Notes: generated from the sequence alone by a model not told the origin. A DNA stretch of 35,659 nucleotides from Pelolinea sp. (GCA_030655835.1 JAUSPC010000037.1:1-35659); one strand, 5' to 3'. Counted from the stretch's first letter, positions 19,300 to 29,430 are shown. A program made the numbers and translations.

Positions 19300-20409
19300 A
19301 TGAAAGACCCGCGCGTTGATCAATTAGCAGACCTGTTGGTCAATTTCAGCCTCGAAGTTCAGCCCAAGCAGCGCGTCATGCTTCAGGGAATGACCGGTGG
19401 TGAGCCGCTCATGGGCGCTATCATGCAGAAATGCCTGCAGGCCGGCGCCTACCCATTGTATGTCCCTTACTATTCAGAATATTTCGAAAACATCTTCCGC
19501 TACGCAACACCAGACATGTATGAAGATCTGATCCTGCCATATAAGAACCTGGTCGAGTCCTTTGACGCGCGCGCATATGTTTATGGTGAGCACAATACAA
19601 AATTCGCGTCCCAATTCGACCCCGAGATCGTCAGCAGTTACTACGCGGAAGCCTCCAAAGTGTCCAAGATCATGATCGACCGTGAGGCAAAAGGGGAGAT
19701 GAAGTGGGTCGTATCCCTCTTCCCCACCAATGCTTATGCCCAGGATGCCAATATGAGTCTTACGGATTACGAAGACTTTGTTTATTCCGCCTGCATGCCT
19801 GACCCTAAAGACCCGGTCGGGTATTGGAAGAAGGTTGCGGCACGGCAGGATAAGGCCATCGCCTGGCTCAAGGGCAAGAAACAAGTGCACGTCACTGCAC
19901 CCGGCACCGACCTGACACTCAGTGTTGAGGGGCGCCCTTTTATTAATTGCGCCTGTCAGGTAAATGTGCCCGATGGTGAGATCTTCACTTCTCCAGTCGA
20001 GGACAGCGCCAATGGCTATGTCCACTTCACCTACCCAACCATGTATGAGGGTTTTGAGGTGGATAACGTACGTTTAGAGTTTAAAGACGGCAAGGTCGTC
20101 AAAGCCAGCGCCAATAAGAATGAAGAATTTCTACTTAAGAAGCTGGACACTGATCCCGGTGCGCGCTTTTTGGGTGAATTTGCCATCGGCACGAACGAGG
20201 GCATCGACCGTTTCACCGGAAAAATCCTCTTTGATGAAAAGATCGGCGGCAGCTTCCATCTGGCAGTCGGCCACGGCTACCCAGAAGCGTTGACGCAGAA
20301 TGACTCTGCCATCCACTGGGATATGATCTGCGATCTGCGCGATGGCGGCGAGATCACCGTAGATGGCGAATTATTTTATCAGGACGGCGCGTTTGTGATC
20401 GATTTTTAG
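19300..20409 (+). CDS. Aminopeptidase, M29 family (AmpS/PepS-like)
   Basis: 369-aa ORF; VNVPDGEIFTSPVEDSANGYVHFTYP, LGEFAIGTNEGIDRFTGKILFDEKIGGSFHLAVGHGYPE, HWDMICDLRDGGEITVDG. Confidence 0.95.
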   Translation: MKDPRVDQLADLLVNFSLEVQPKQRVMLQGMTGGEPLMGAIMQKCLQAGAYPLYVPYYSEYFENIFRYATPDMYEDLILPYKNLVESFDARAYVYGEHNTKFASQFDPEIVSSYYAEASKVSKIMIDREAKGEMKWVVSLFPTNAYAQDANMSLTDYEDFVYSACMPDPKDPVGYWKKVAARQDKAIAWLKGKKQVHVTAPGTDLTLSVEGRPFINCACQVNVPDGEIFTSPVEDSANGYVHFTYPTMYEGFEVDNVRLEFKDGKVVKASANKNEEFLLKKLDTDPGARFLGEFAIGTNEGIDRFTGKILFDEKIGGSFHLAVGHGYPEALTQNDSAIHWDMICDLRDGGEITVDGELFYQDGAFVIDF

Positions 20410-20433
20410 CGCCACTGGAAAAAGGCGGTTGGA

Positions 20434-21303
20434 TTGAAACTAAAATTAGCTCTGGCACAGATCAACACAAAACTGGGTGTGGTCGAAAGCAACCTGGAAA
20501 AACATCTCGCGCAAATTGAAAAAGCGTCCAAAGAGAAAGCGGATCTGGTCGTCTTTCCTGAATTATCACTCACTGGATACAGTCTCCAGGACCTCGCTCC
20601 CACCGTTGCCCATCGGGCGGTACCGGAAGATTTGGTTTTTAAGCGCCTATTGGACGCCAGCCAGGATATTGATGTGGTGGTTGGATTTGTCGAAGAAGAC
20701 CTCCGCAATCGCTTCTTCATCTCCAGCGCCTATCTATCCCGCGGCGAAGTTTCCCATGTCCACCGCAAGGTGTATCTCCCCACATACGGACTGTTTGATG
20801 AAGGACGCTTTTTTGCATGGGGCGATACTACTGCGGCTTTCAATACCCGCTTTGGGCGGGTCGGCATTCTCATTTGCGAGGATTTTTGGCACGTCTCGCC
20901 GCCTTATCTGCTGTGGCTGGATGGCGCGGACATCTTTCTCTTCGTCTCCGCTTCTCCAGGTCGCGGACTGACCAGCGCTCCGCAGTTGAGCACCGCGCAG
21001 TGGGTTGAAAGCATCAACCGGGCCTACGCCAGCATTTTCACCTCATTCGTCGTGCACTGCAATCGGGTTGGTTATGAAGATGGGCTGCATTTTTCCGGCG
21101 GTTCCACTGTGTTTGGCCCGGATGGAGACCTGCTCGCCAAAGCGCCTTACGAAGATGAATCGCTCACTTTCTGTGATCTGGATCTCAATCAGCTGCACCG
21201 CAGCCGATCCCGCCTTCCGCTGCTGCGTGATGAACGCACCGCGCTGACCCAGCGGGAACTGAATCGCATACTGAACCGGGACGGCAGTTCGTCCGGCCGA
21301 TGA
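20434..21303 (+). CDS. Nitrilase-superfamily amidohydrolase, likely glutaminase partner of NAD+ synthetase (TTG start)
   Basis: 289-aa ORF; triad motifs FPELSLTGY (E), HRKVYLPTYGLFDE (K), GILICEDFWH (C); 13 bp upstream of nadE. Confidence 0.9.
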   Translation: MKLKLALAQINTKLGVVESNLEKHLAQIEKASKEKADLVVFPELSLTGYSLQDLAPTVAHRAVPEDLVFKRLLDASQDIDVVVGFVEEDLRNRFFISSAYLSRGEVSHVHRKVYLPTYGLFDEGRFFAWGDTTAAFNTRFGRVGILICEDFWHVSPPYLLWLDGADIFLFVSASPGRGLTSAPQLSTAQWVESINRAYASIFTSFVVHCNRVGYEDGLHFSGGSTVFGPDGDLLAKAPYEDESLTFCDLDLNQLHRSRSRLPLLRDERTALTQRELNRILNRDGSSSGR

Positions 21304-21316
21304 ACAGGAGAATTAG

Positions 21317-22138
21317 ATGAAAAATCTGGATATTAATACTGATCTGGCAACCGAGATCATCAGCGGGTTCATTCACAGCGAAACCACCCGGGCTGGTTTT
21401 TCCAAAGCGGTGATTGGCGTATCCGGCGGCATTGATTCCGCCCTGTCCTGTTTTCTGGCCGCGCATGCTCTGGGCGGGGAGAACGTGCTCGCGGTACGCA
21501 TGCCCTATACTACCTCCAGCCAGGATTCATTGGACCATGCCCAGCTCGTGATCGATAAAACTGGGGTACAGTCAACGACCATCCCGATCGGCGCCATTGC
21601 TGATGGACTGATCAACCAATTTCCTGACATGTCAAAAATGTGCCAGGGCAACATCATGGCCCGCAGCCGGATGATCGTGCTGTATGACCGCTCAGTGGAA
21701 TTCAAAGGATTGGTGGTCGGCACCAGCAACAAGACCGAGATCCTATTGGGATATTCCACGCTCTTTGGCGATTCCGCCTGCGCGTTCAACCCGATCGGCG
21801 ATCTGTATAAGACCCAGGTGCGTCAGCTTTCACGGGCTCTGGGTGTGCCGGATATCATTGTAGATAAAGCCCCTACGGCAGACCTGTGGGCAGGGCAAAC
21901 CGACGAAGGTGAATTGGGGTTCACATACGCGGACGTTGATCAACTTCTGTATCTGCTGGTGGATGAACGTTATACACCGGAAGAATGCGTGCAGGAAGGT
22001 TTTGATAAGAAGTTTGTTGAAACAGTGGTCAAACGCATCCAGCGCTCGCATTTCAAACGCATTATGCCGCCCATCGCCAAGCTCAGCAACCGTACCATCG
22101 GTTACGATTTCCTTTACCTGCGCGATTGGGGCACGTAA
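21317..22138 (+). CDS. nadE: NAD+ synthetase (stand-alone synthetase domain)
   Basis: 273-aa ORF; GVSGGIDSALSCFLAAHALG, CQGNIMARSRMIVLY, VVGTSNKTEILLGYSTLFGDSACAFNPIGDLYKTQVRQL. Confidence 0.97.
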   Translation: MKNLDINTDLATEIISGFIHSETTRAGFSKAVIGVSGGIDSALSCFLAAHALGGENVLAVRMPYTTSSQDSLDHAQLVIDKTGVQSTTIPIGAIADGLINQFPDMSKMCQGNIMARSRMIVLYDRSVEFKGLVVGTSNKTEILLGYSTLFGDSACAFNPIGDLYKTQVRQLSRALGVPDIIVDKAPTADLWAGQTDEGELGFTYADVDQLLYLLVDERYTPEECVQEGFDKKFVETVVKRIQRSHFKRIMPPIAKLSNRTIGYDFLYLRDWGT

Positions 22139-22143
22139 GCAAT

Positions 22144-22758
22144 ATGCATACACGAGCAAACAGATTCATCCTTCTCGGGCTTCTGTTTGTCACTGTACTC
22201 GCATGCGGGCCGGTGTCCACAGAAAACACGCCTGATGACACCAAACTTCCACAACCAACATTACCCCTGCAGAACACCCCAACCCAGGAACCTCTTCCGA
22301 CTATCACGCCGGAAACTGCTTCAACCCAACCACCGGGGTCAGCCGGGCTTGACCATGTCAACATCTATCTAGTTGCAATGGGAGATAACGGCGCATCCGG
22401 TGAGTATATCGGCTGCGGGGACAGTCTTGTGCCGGTTGAAATTACCATTGAACCAACGCTGGGTGTCCTGCGTGCAGCGATCAATGAGCTGCTCAAACTG
22501 CAGGGACAATTCCAATATGGCCAATCCGGGTTATACAACGCGCTGTATCTGTCAGAACTTACTTTGAAAGATGTCGCTGTGATCAACGGGAAAGCAGTGA
22601 TCGAATTAACAGGCTCGCTAATCTTTGGCGGCGAATGTGATATTCCCTGCATTGAAGAGCAGCTTTCCGCGCTCGCGCTGCAATTTTCCACAGTGGATAG
22701 CGTGAGCATTTTCGTCAACGACGAACCATTAAAAAAACTGCTTGATCTGAGCGGATAG
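22144..22758 (+). CDS. Putative lipoprotein with GerMN-like domain
   Basis: Start chosen at ATG 22144 (track opens at TTG 22126); signal peptide with lipobox-like LACG; LGVLRAAINELLKLQGQFQYGQSGLYNAL...LTLKDVAVINGKAVIELTG. Confidence 0.7.
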   Translation: MHTRANRFILLGLLFVTVLACGPVSTENTPDDTKLPQPTLPLQNTPTQEPLPTITPETASTQPPGSAGLDHVNIYLVAMGDNGASGEYIGCGDSLVPVEITIEPTLGVLRAAINELLKLQGQFQYGQSGLYNALYLSELTLKDVAVINGKAVIELTGSLIFGGECDIPCIEEQLSALALQFSTVDSVSIFVNDEPLKKLLDLSG

Positions 22759-22764
22759 AACGCT

Positions 22765-23826
22765 TTAGATCAACCCGTTCCTTTTCATCCCCGCGTCCAG
22801 GATCATATTCACTAATTCCGTATGCTCGATCCCGTCTGCTTTCGCCTCGATTACCAGATCAGATATACCAGGAGATAAGCCGGGCAGTGGATTGATCTCC
22901 AGGATATACGGTTTCCAGTTATCATTCACATCCAACCGAAAATCAACCCGTGCGACATCCAGAGCGCCCATGACCCGGAAGACAGCAGCCGCCAGCCAAT
23001 TGAGCTCATCGACCATGTCATCATCAAGAGGTGCAGGGGCAAGATAATTTAATTTATCCGCCAGTGCCACCTTCAACCGGTTGCTGTACACTGTATCAGT
23101 CAGCTCATACGGTCTGAGATCTACTTCCATTGGCGGCAGAAAATAGAGTCCTGCCTGAATGCGGGGAGCATTTTCATTTTCAGGAAGCCGCCTGGCCACC
23201 GGACCATTCAGGTTTCCCACCATTCCAACGGTTATCTCTCGTCCATCAATATATGATTCCACCAATGCGGGCTGTTTATAACGTTCAATGATAAATCTAA
23301 CCTGCTCTCTCAGTTCATCTTCAGTTTTTACGATCGATTTTGCACTGATGCCGATGCTGGTACCTTCTCTGCTGGGTTTCACAAACAAAGGGAACTTCAG
23401 GTCGTCCTGAAGCGGCTCATCGGCTCGGTCAAATTCCTGGAATGCGGGGGTTGGCAGTTCGTGCCACCACAAAATGCGTTTCGTCATTGGCTTATCCAAA
23501 GCCAGCGCCAGAGTGAATACCCGTGAACCGGTATAAGGAATTTGCAGCATCTCCAGCATCGCGGGCACCTGCGCTTCGCGTGAATCACCGAAATGCCCTT
23601 CACAAATGTTAAAACAGATGTCCGGTTTGAATTTGGGAATGGTCTGCAGTAATGTGCGATCTCCTTCCAGAAATTCACAATCATGTCCGCCTGACTGAAT
23701 GGCTTCGATCAGCGATTGGATCGTCTTTTCGGAATCAAGATCATCCCAATGGTCCTCAGATATGCCTTCCCATTTCGGGGCATTAATTTTCAGGTTTGCT
23801 AATAACGCGACCCTTTTCTTTTTCAT
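22765..23826 (-). CDS. D-alanine--D-alanine ligase-like ATP-grasp protein
   Basis: 353-aa ORF; FNICEGHFGDSREAQVPAMLEMLQIPYTGS, FPLFVKPSREGTSIGISAKSIV, VARVDFRLDVNDNWKPYILEINPLPGLSPGISDL. Confidence 0.92.
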   Translation of the reverse strand: MKKKRVALLANLKINAPKWEGISEDHWDDLDSEKTIQSLIEAIQSGGHDCEFLEGDRTLLQTIPKFKPDICFNICEGHFGDSREAQVPAMLEMLQIPYTGSRVFTLALALDKPMTKRILWWHELPTPAFQEFDRADEPLQDDLKFPLFVKPSREGTSIGISAKSIVKTEDELREQVRFIIERYKQPALVESYIDGREITVGMVGNLNGPVARRLPENENAPRIQAGLYFLPPMEVDLRPYELTDTVYSNRLKVALADKLNYLAPAPLDDDMVDELNWLAAAVFRVMGALDVARVDFRLDVNDNWKPYILEINPLPGLSPGISDLVIEAKADGIEHTELVNMILDAGMKRNGLI

Positions 23827-23843
23827 TCTGCCTCTCGAATTAT

Positions 23844-25727
23844 TTAGTTCTCAAATAAAGCATGCCATTCATGCCATTTTTGATCTAACTCTTTTTCCAG
23901 AGAAACATACTTCTCGCCCAGATCTGCGATTGATTCTGATGCCTCAATGGGATTTTCTAATTTTTTTCCGATTTCCGCAAGGGTTTCTTCCAGATCGCTG
24001 ATCGCAGCTTCCAACTCACGCAGACGCCTGGGGTTAATGCGCTGGCTCTTCTTTTTATCCTGTTGGCTGTCATGCGATACTTTTTTCTCCGGTGTCACCG
24101 CTGTTTCCGCCGATTTTTTCTGTTCCTGTTTTGCCTTCAACTCGCTGTAATCACCTTTGAAGATCTCAATATCCTTCTGGTCAGGGAGTACTTCCCACAC
24201 CTGAGTAGCAATCCCGTCCACAAGAAAACGGTCATGTGTAACAAGCAGGATCGTACCGCCGAATTCCGCCAATACACGCTGCAGGATCTCCTGTGAAGGC
24301 AGGTCAAGGTGGTTGGTGGGTTCATCCAACAGAAGAAGGTTTGCACCCTGCAGCGCCAAACATGCCATCGCCAGTCTTCCGCGCTCCCCGCCGGAAAGCA
24401 CGCCAACCGTCTTAAAAGCATCATCACCGGTAAACAGGAATTTTGCCAGATACGACCTGACCTCAGCTTCCAGCATCTTTGGCGAGGTGGATTGGATCTC
24501 TTCCACAAGTGTCCAATCTTCGTGTAAACCCTCATGCGCCTGCGCAAAATATCCCACCCGCACGCTGCCTCCCAGCTCCACTTCCCCTGCCAAAGGTGGA
24601 ATTTGTCCTAACAGAGTTTTAAGGAATGTGGTCTTTCCCGCCCCATTCGGACCCATCAGCGCAGCACATTCCCGCCGATGGAGGATAATATCCGGCGCAT
24701 GGATCAGCACCTTTTGGTCATCCTGATAACCAACCCTCAAACCATAGGTTCGCACAACCAGATCCCCGGATCGTTCTGCGGCCTGGATTTTTAAATGCAT
24801 GCGTTTGGTATTCTTTGGCGGTGCTAATTTCGCATCTTTTAATAACCTTTCCAAACGCGTTCGCCTGCCCTGTGCCTGACGCGTGTTCTGCCCGGCTATG
24901 TTACGGCGAATAAATTCTTCTTCCTTTTCAATAAATTCCTTCTGTGTCTCAAATTCCTTGAGTTGGCGTTCGTAGCGGGCTTCACGCTGCCGCAGATACG
25001 CGCTGTAATTGCCGTGGTAGATCTCCATCGCAGGTGTCATTTCCCAGATCACATTCACGGTTTGGTCAAGAAAATACCGATCATGTGACACCAACACGAC
25101 AGCCCCATCCCATGATCGGAGGTACCCTTCCAGCCACTCCATCGCTTCAATATCCAGATGGTTGGTCGGCTCATCTAAAAGCAGCAGGTCCGGGTCAGAT
25201 AAAAGCAATCTTGCTAATACCGCTCGTGTTCGCTGGCCTCCGGAAAGAATGTTGACTGGTTTTTTATAATCACTCTTCTCAAAGCCCAATCCGGTCAGTG
25301 TTCGCTCGATCTTGTTCTCATAAATATATCCACCCCTGCGTTCAAATGCGTTCTGGAGGCGGCTGTATCGTTCCAGCATATCTTCATCTGCGCTGCCCGC
25401 AGCCATGGCTGCTTCCATCTCTCTCAACTGATCCCGCATCTTATCCAAATGGGCTAAGGCGATCCGGCATTCATCCCATAAGGTTTTTTCTGAATCAAGC
25501 ACAGATTCCTGCGGAAGGTAACCGATCTTGAGCTGTTTGGTCTTCTGTACGCTTCCCTCAGATGGCGATTCTTCTCCGATCAGAATACGCAGCAGGGTCG
25601 TTTTACCGACCCCATTTGAACCAACCATACCGACACGCGCACGTCTGGGAATACTGACCGCGATCCCGCTGAAGATATCATCAGGTCCGTATGATTTGGT
25701 CAAATTAACAGTTGTGAGTAGTGACAT
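23844..25727 (-). CDS. ABC-F family ATPase (two NBDs)
   Basis: 627-aa ORF; GSNGVGKTTLLRIL, LSGGQRTRAVLARLLLSDPDLLLLDEPTNHLDIEAMEWLE, GPNGAGKTTFLKTLLG, LSGGERGRLAMACLALQGANLLLLDEPTNHLDL. Confidence 0.98.
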   Translation of the reverse strand: MSLLTTVNLTKSYGPDDIFSGIAVSIPRRARVGMVGSNGVGKTTLLRILIGEESPSEGSVQKTKQLKIGYLPQESVLDSEKTLWDECRIALAHLDKMRDQLREMEAAMAAGSADEDMLERYSRLQNAFERRGGYIYENKIERTLTGLGFEKSDYKKPVNILSGGQRTRAVLARLLLSDPDLLLLDEPTNHLDIEAMEWLEGYLRSWDGAVVLVSHDRYFLDQTVNVIWEMTPAMEIYHGNYSAYLRQREARYERQLKEFETQKEFIEKEEEFIRRNIAGQNTRQAQGRRTRLERLLKDAKLAPPKNTKRMHLKIQAAERSGDLVVRTYGLRVGYQDDQKVLIHAPDIILHRRECAALMGPNGAGKTTFLKTLLGQIPPLAGEVELGGSVRVGYFAQAHEGLHEDWTLVEEIQSTSPKMLEAEVRSYLAKFLFTGDDAFKTVGVLSGGERGRLAMACLALQGANLLLLDEPTNHLDLPSQEILQRVLAEFGGTILLVTHDRFLVDGIATQVWEVLPDQKDIEIFKGDYSELKAKQEQKKSAETAVTPEKKVSHDSQQDKKKSQRINPRRLRELEAAISDLEETLAEIGKKLENPIEASESIADLGEKYVSLEKELDQKWHEWHALFEN

Positions 25728-25806
25728 AATGAAAACTGATTATATCTTTTTATCTTTCTTCTGTACGGATTTCCATCAAACAAATTCAAAAAAATAATAA
25801 TACAGG

Positions 25807-25818
25807 TAAAATTGCCCT
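25807..25818 (+). promoter_or_regulatory. -10 element TAAAAT placed 6 nt upstream of ATG (putative leaderless promoter)
   Basis: TAAAAT 25807-25812, tgccct, ATG at 25819; no Shine-Dalgarno. Confidence 0.5.
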
Positions 25819-26703
25819 ATGAAAACACCACCGGTCTGCAACTATGAAGGCTCTGATTATCAGGAAAGTTTTTGGGAGCAGGGTAATCGCGCCTATGAAG
25901 ATGCCGCTGAAGAGCTTGCGCTCAAGCGGCTGCTGCCTTCAGGAAGCGGTCATTTGCTTGAGTTGGGCGCCGGAGCGGGCCGCAACACCCACCGCTATAA
26001 GGGGTTTGACCGCATCACACTTTTGGATTATTCAACCACTCAACTGCAAAGGGCGATAGATCGCCTGGGTGATGACAAGAAATACAGATTTGTAGCCGCG
26101 GATGTGTACCACATGCCATTCGCGCCGGGAGTTTTTTCGGCCGCCACAATGATTCGCACGCTGCATCATTTAGCCGACCCCGTGATCGCGCTCGAACAGA
26201 TCAACACATGTCTTTTCAACAGCGCTGTGTTCATTCTTGAATTCGCGAATAAAAGAAATATTAAATCCGTATTCAGATATCTATTTAAAAAGCAGGACTG
26301 GAATCCATTTGATCGTGATCAGGTGGAATTCGTTGAATTGAATTTTAATTTCCATCCCGCACGGGTCAAAGAAATGCTAAAACAAACCCGCTTCCTAATC
26401 AAAAAGCAGGTGTCAGTTTCTTATCTACGTACCGGGTTCTTAAAAAAAACGCTTCCGCTGTCAGTCATGCGCGTTCTTGAAAAAATGCTTCAGTTTTCGT
26501 TTTCCTGGTCTGCCTATAGTCCCAGCATCTTTCTCGGTACCCTTGTTAAAAATGAAATTGAAGCCCAGACGGATGACATTTTCTTTCGCTGTCCAGCATG
26601 CGGGCACTTTCCGCTTGCAGACACACCGCCCCTCCTGAAATGCGATCAATGCGGTCGTGAATACCCGGTCGAAAACGGGATCTATGACTTTCGCCTTGAT
26701 TAA
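25819..26703 (+). CDS. Class I SAM methyltransferase with C-terminal Trm112-like zinc-ribbon tail
   Basis: 294-aa ORF; LLELGAGAGRNTHRYKGFDRITLLDYS; C-terminus FRCPACGHFPLADTPPLLKCDQCGREYPVENGIYDFRLD. Confidence 0.85.
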   Translation: MKTPPVCNYEGSDYQESFWEQGNRAYEDAAEELALKRLLPSGSGHLLELGAGAGRNTHRYKGFDRITLLDYSTTQLQRAIDRLGDDKKYRFVAADVYHMPFAPGVFSAATMIRTLHHLADPVIALEQINTCLFNSAVFILEFANKRNIKSVFRYLFKKQDWNPFDRDQVEFVELNFNFHPARVKEMLKQTRFLIKKQVSVSYLRTGFLKKTLPLSVMRVLEKMLQFSFSWSAYSPSIFLGTLVKNEIEAQTDDIFFRCPACGHFPLADTPPLLKCDQCGREYPVENGIYDFRLD

Positions 26704-26719
26704 TTAAAATTAAGATCTT

Positions 26720-27466
26720 CTATTCTTTGCGTAAAACCCAGAAGTGCGATAAACCCAACCGTTTAAGGGGGGTGGCTTCAAGAAATTGGAGTATAGCGCG
26801 GAGTACTTTTCCGATGAACGAGGATTTCTCAATGATGTTGTCATACGCGCCAAAGATCGTGGTCTTTAATTCTGCAATCAGCGGAAGCCCATTGAATAAC
26901 TTGTGCAAGTCTCTTCTTGAATAAACCCGCACATGCGGTGCCAACCGATCCCGCAATCCGCACGGCAAATAATTAACGAATAACTTGTTCCCAAAATAAT
27001 ATCTACCCCGCCAATATACCCCGTGGGTTTCAAAAGGATATCCCCGATTAGGGCAAAAAAGAATGAATACGCCGCCAGTTTTCAAAGAACGCGAGCTCTC
27101 TTTTATCGCCAAGCGATCGTCCTCGACATGTTCGATGACCTCATTGCTAAGCACCGCCGTGAATTCTTTTGACCGGAAAGGAAGGTGCTCTCCGGCAGCG
27201 CACACCAGATGGGCATTTGATTTCTTCGCGTTCAGTAACCGCGGTAATTCGATGTCCAGTCCCACAGCCAATTCAGCATCGGTCGCTAAACGAGCCAGGT
27301 ATTCCCCCACTCCGCACCCATTAACCAATAGTTTCCCGCGCACATTTTCCGCCCCATGTTCCCGGATCATTGCCAATCGGCGTTCCTGTCCAGCCCGCCA
27401 TACGTAAGAAGGTTCTCCGCGTTGGGCAGCTTTTTGCAGATCACTGGGTTTATATACGACAGCCAT
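26720..27466 (-). CDS. Class I SAM-dependent methyltransferase
   Basis: ORF track opens at 27553; ATG at 27466 preferred (MAVVYKPSDLQ). KLLVNGCGVGEYLARLATDAELAVGLDIELPRL; NEVIEHVEDDRLAIKESSRSLKTGGVFILFCPNRGYPF. Confidence 0.88.
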   Translation of the reverse strand: MAVVYKPSDLQKAAQRGEPSYVWRAGQERRLAMIREHGAENVRGKLLVNGCGVGEYLARLATDAELAVGLDIELPRLLNAKKSNAHLVCAAGEHLPFRSKEFTAVLSNEVIEHVEDDRLAIKESSRSLKTGGVFILFCPNRGYPFETHGVYWRGRYYFGNKLFVNYLPCGLRDRLAPHVRVYSRRDLHKLFNGLPLIAELKTTIFGAYDNIIEKSSFIGKVLRAILQFLEATPLKRLGLSHFWVLRKE

Positions 27467-28634
27467 TAATTTCCTCTTCCCTGATATACGGCATCCAGGC
27501 TCGTAACGTCGTGCCTTGCTTCCTGATCGAGACAACTTCGATCCCGCCGCCAACCGCCTCCACTCGGGCTTTCATATTGGTCAGCCCATGCCCGATCCTG
27601 TGGTCTGGTTTTGAAAGCTCAAATCCTGTTCCGTCATCGCTCACACGCAGCATCACCCTGTCGTCCTGCCGCCATAGGCGAACAGACACGTTCGAAGCAT
27701 GGGCATGTTTGGCAGTATTGGATAATGATTCCTGGAAGATATGGAACAACGCTTCCATCTGCGGACGTGCCAATCCATCCACATCCTGAGGAGATCCGGT
27801 CAGATCCACTTCAACCATCGTATTTGCCCTGAATTCTCTGATCAGGCTCTTCATTCCTTCCAGTAAATTACTGTGCCGAAGCTTACGCGGACGCAGATCC
27901 AAAATATATGCCCGAATATCCGATATCGCGGATTCTAATGCGTTTATAGAATTTTCAATCTCGGTAACACCGGTTTTCTTCCCGTTTGTCTGACCCAACC
28001 GGGTGTTTTCCAAAGACAACCCGATCCCATATAGGGATTGGATGATCCCGTCATGAAGATCCATCCCAATACGTTCACGCTCTTCTACAACTATTTCCGC
28101 CCGTATTCTTTGATTTTGAAACTCGTAATCCATTAATCCAGCGATCCATTCAGCGACCGATTGAAAAAAGGTCATTTCTTTATCATTGAGAAATCTTTTA
28201 CGGGTATGAGCGGCGCAGATAATTCCGATTGGCTTGGTCCTCAAAAGGATCGGAAGGCAAAGCACCTGACCGAAGGCTTTGTCTTTCAAAAAGGGGCTTA
28301 GCTCTTCCGTCCTTCGGTTGGGCAAATTGATCACGCGCGCTTCCCCCTTTAATAAGTACTTTCGTAAAAGACCATCGCTGCCTGAATACGCGCCAGCTGT
28401 CCAGATTTTTTCTAGATGTCCTGCATGAAAAAGTTGCTCCACTTCCATCCCATCAGGAAGTTTGATAAACACTTCAAGCCCGTCCAGTTCCTGCAGATCC
28501 GCCAGTGCATGGAGAATGTGTCTGATATTCTTTAGCAAAAATGCGTTGATCAGTGTAGTTTCATCCTGAATGGAGTCAGACAATCCATCTAATTCTGTGT
28601 CTTCCATTTCCTGAGGCAGGGTTATTTCATCCAT
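27450..28634 (-). CDS. GAF-like sensor histidine kinase (HisKA_3/NarX type), no adjacent response regulator
   Basis: 394-aa ORF; ERERIGMDLHDGIIQSLYGIGLSLE; IFQESLSNTAKHAHASNVSV; VSDDGTGFELSKPDHRIGHGLTNMKARVEAVGG. Confidence 0.93.
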   Translation of the reverse strand: MDEITLPQEMEDTELDGLSDSIQDETTLINAFLLKNIRHILHALADLQELDGLEVFIKLPDGMEVEQLFHAGHLEKIWTAGAYSGSDGLLRKYLLKGEARVINLPNRRTEELSPFLKDKAFGQVLCLPILLRTKPIGIICAAHTRKRFLNDKEMTFFQSVAEWIAGLMDYEFQNQRIRAEIVVEERERIGMDLHDGIIQSLYGIGLSLENTRLGQTNGKKTGVTEIENSINALESAISDIRAYILDLRPRKLRHSNLLEGMKSLIREFRANTMVEVDLTGSPQDVDGLARPQMEALFHIFQESLSNTAKHAHASNVSVRLWRQDDRVMLRVSDDGTGFELSKPDHRIGHGLTNMKARVEAVGGGIEVVSIRKQGTTLRAWMPYIREEEINGCRI

Positions 28635-28744
28635 AATTTTTCTTTTCGCATCTGATTGTAAACCAGGGGTACATAAAGGTCAATTAAGTCACTTCATAGA
28701 ATTATTTACATTCTTGATATGGGTATAATTGGTTCAAAACTGAT

Positions 28745-29383
28745 ATGAACAATAATCCTCAGGAAAGAAAAAAGCGTGAGATAGCTATGCGTAAAGCAGG
28801 CAGATTACCCCCGGGGCAGGTGCTAACCGATAAATTCCCTGTGCTGCATTATGGCTCCATACCTGCATTTGATACTTCGACCTGGTCATTACGTATCTGG
28901 GGAGAGGTGGAGGATCCTGTTGAGATATCCTGGCAGAATTTTATGGAACTGCCGCGTACCAAAGCATCATTTGACATTCATTGTGTGACCCGTTGGAGTA
29001 AATTTGATACCAATTGGGAAGGTGTCCGCTTCAATACGCTGATCGATACGGGGTTGGTTAAATTAAAATCATCTGCAAAATATCTGCTTCAGCATGCGGA
29101 AAATGAGTACACCACCAACCTTCCCCTCGACATTATGCGGGCAGACACATTCCTTTTAGCCACCCACTTTGAAGGTGAGCCGCTCACACCAGAACATGGT
29201 TACCCTCTAAGGGGTTTGGTCGGAGCGATTCCCGGCCGAAAAGACCTTAAAGATGTGTACCTCTGGAAAGGCGCAAAATGGCTGCGCGGGCTCGAGATCC
29301 TACCCGAAGACAAAAAAGGTTTCTGGGAATTGGCTGGCTACCATAATGAAGGGGATATTTGGAAAGAAGAGCGTACCGCATAA
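28745..29383 (+). CDS. Sulfite-oxidase-like (YedY-type) molybdopterin-dependent oxidoreductase
   Basis: 212-aa ORF; SWQNFMELPRTKASFDIHCVTRWSKFDTNWEGVRF (Moco-ligand Cys), PLTPEHGYPLRGLVGAIPGRKDLKDVYLWKGAKWLRGLE. Confidence 0.92.
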   Translation: MNNNPQERKKREIAMRKAGRLPPGQVLTDKFPVLHYGSIPAFDTSTWSLRIWGEVEDPVEISWQNFMELPRTKASFDIHCVTRWSKFDTNWEGVRFNTLIDTGLVKLKSSAKYLLQHAENEYTTNLPLDIMRADTFLLATHFEGEPLTPEHGYPLRGLVGAIPGRKDLKDVYLWKGAKWLRGLEILPEDKKGFWELAGYHNEGDIWKEERTA

Positions 29384-29387
29384 AAAA

Positions 29388-29430
29388 AAGATACCTCATT
29401 TTAAAAAACGATGAGATATCTTCTTGTTTT
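29388..29430. terminator. Bidirectional terminator-like hairpin between convergent genes
   Basis: AAGATACCTCAT...ATGAGATATCTT (one mismatch) followed by cTTGTTTT. Confidence 0.65.
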
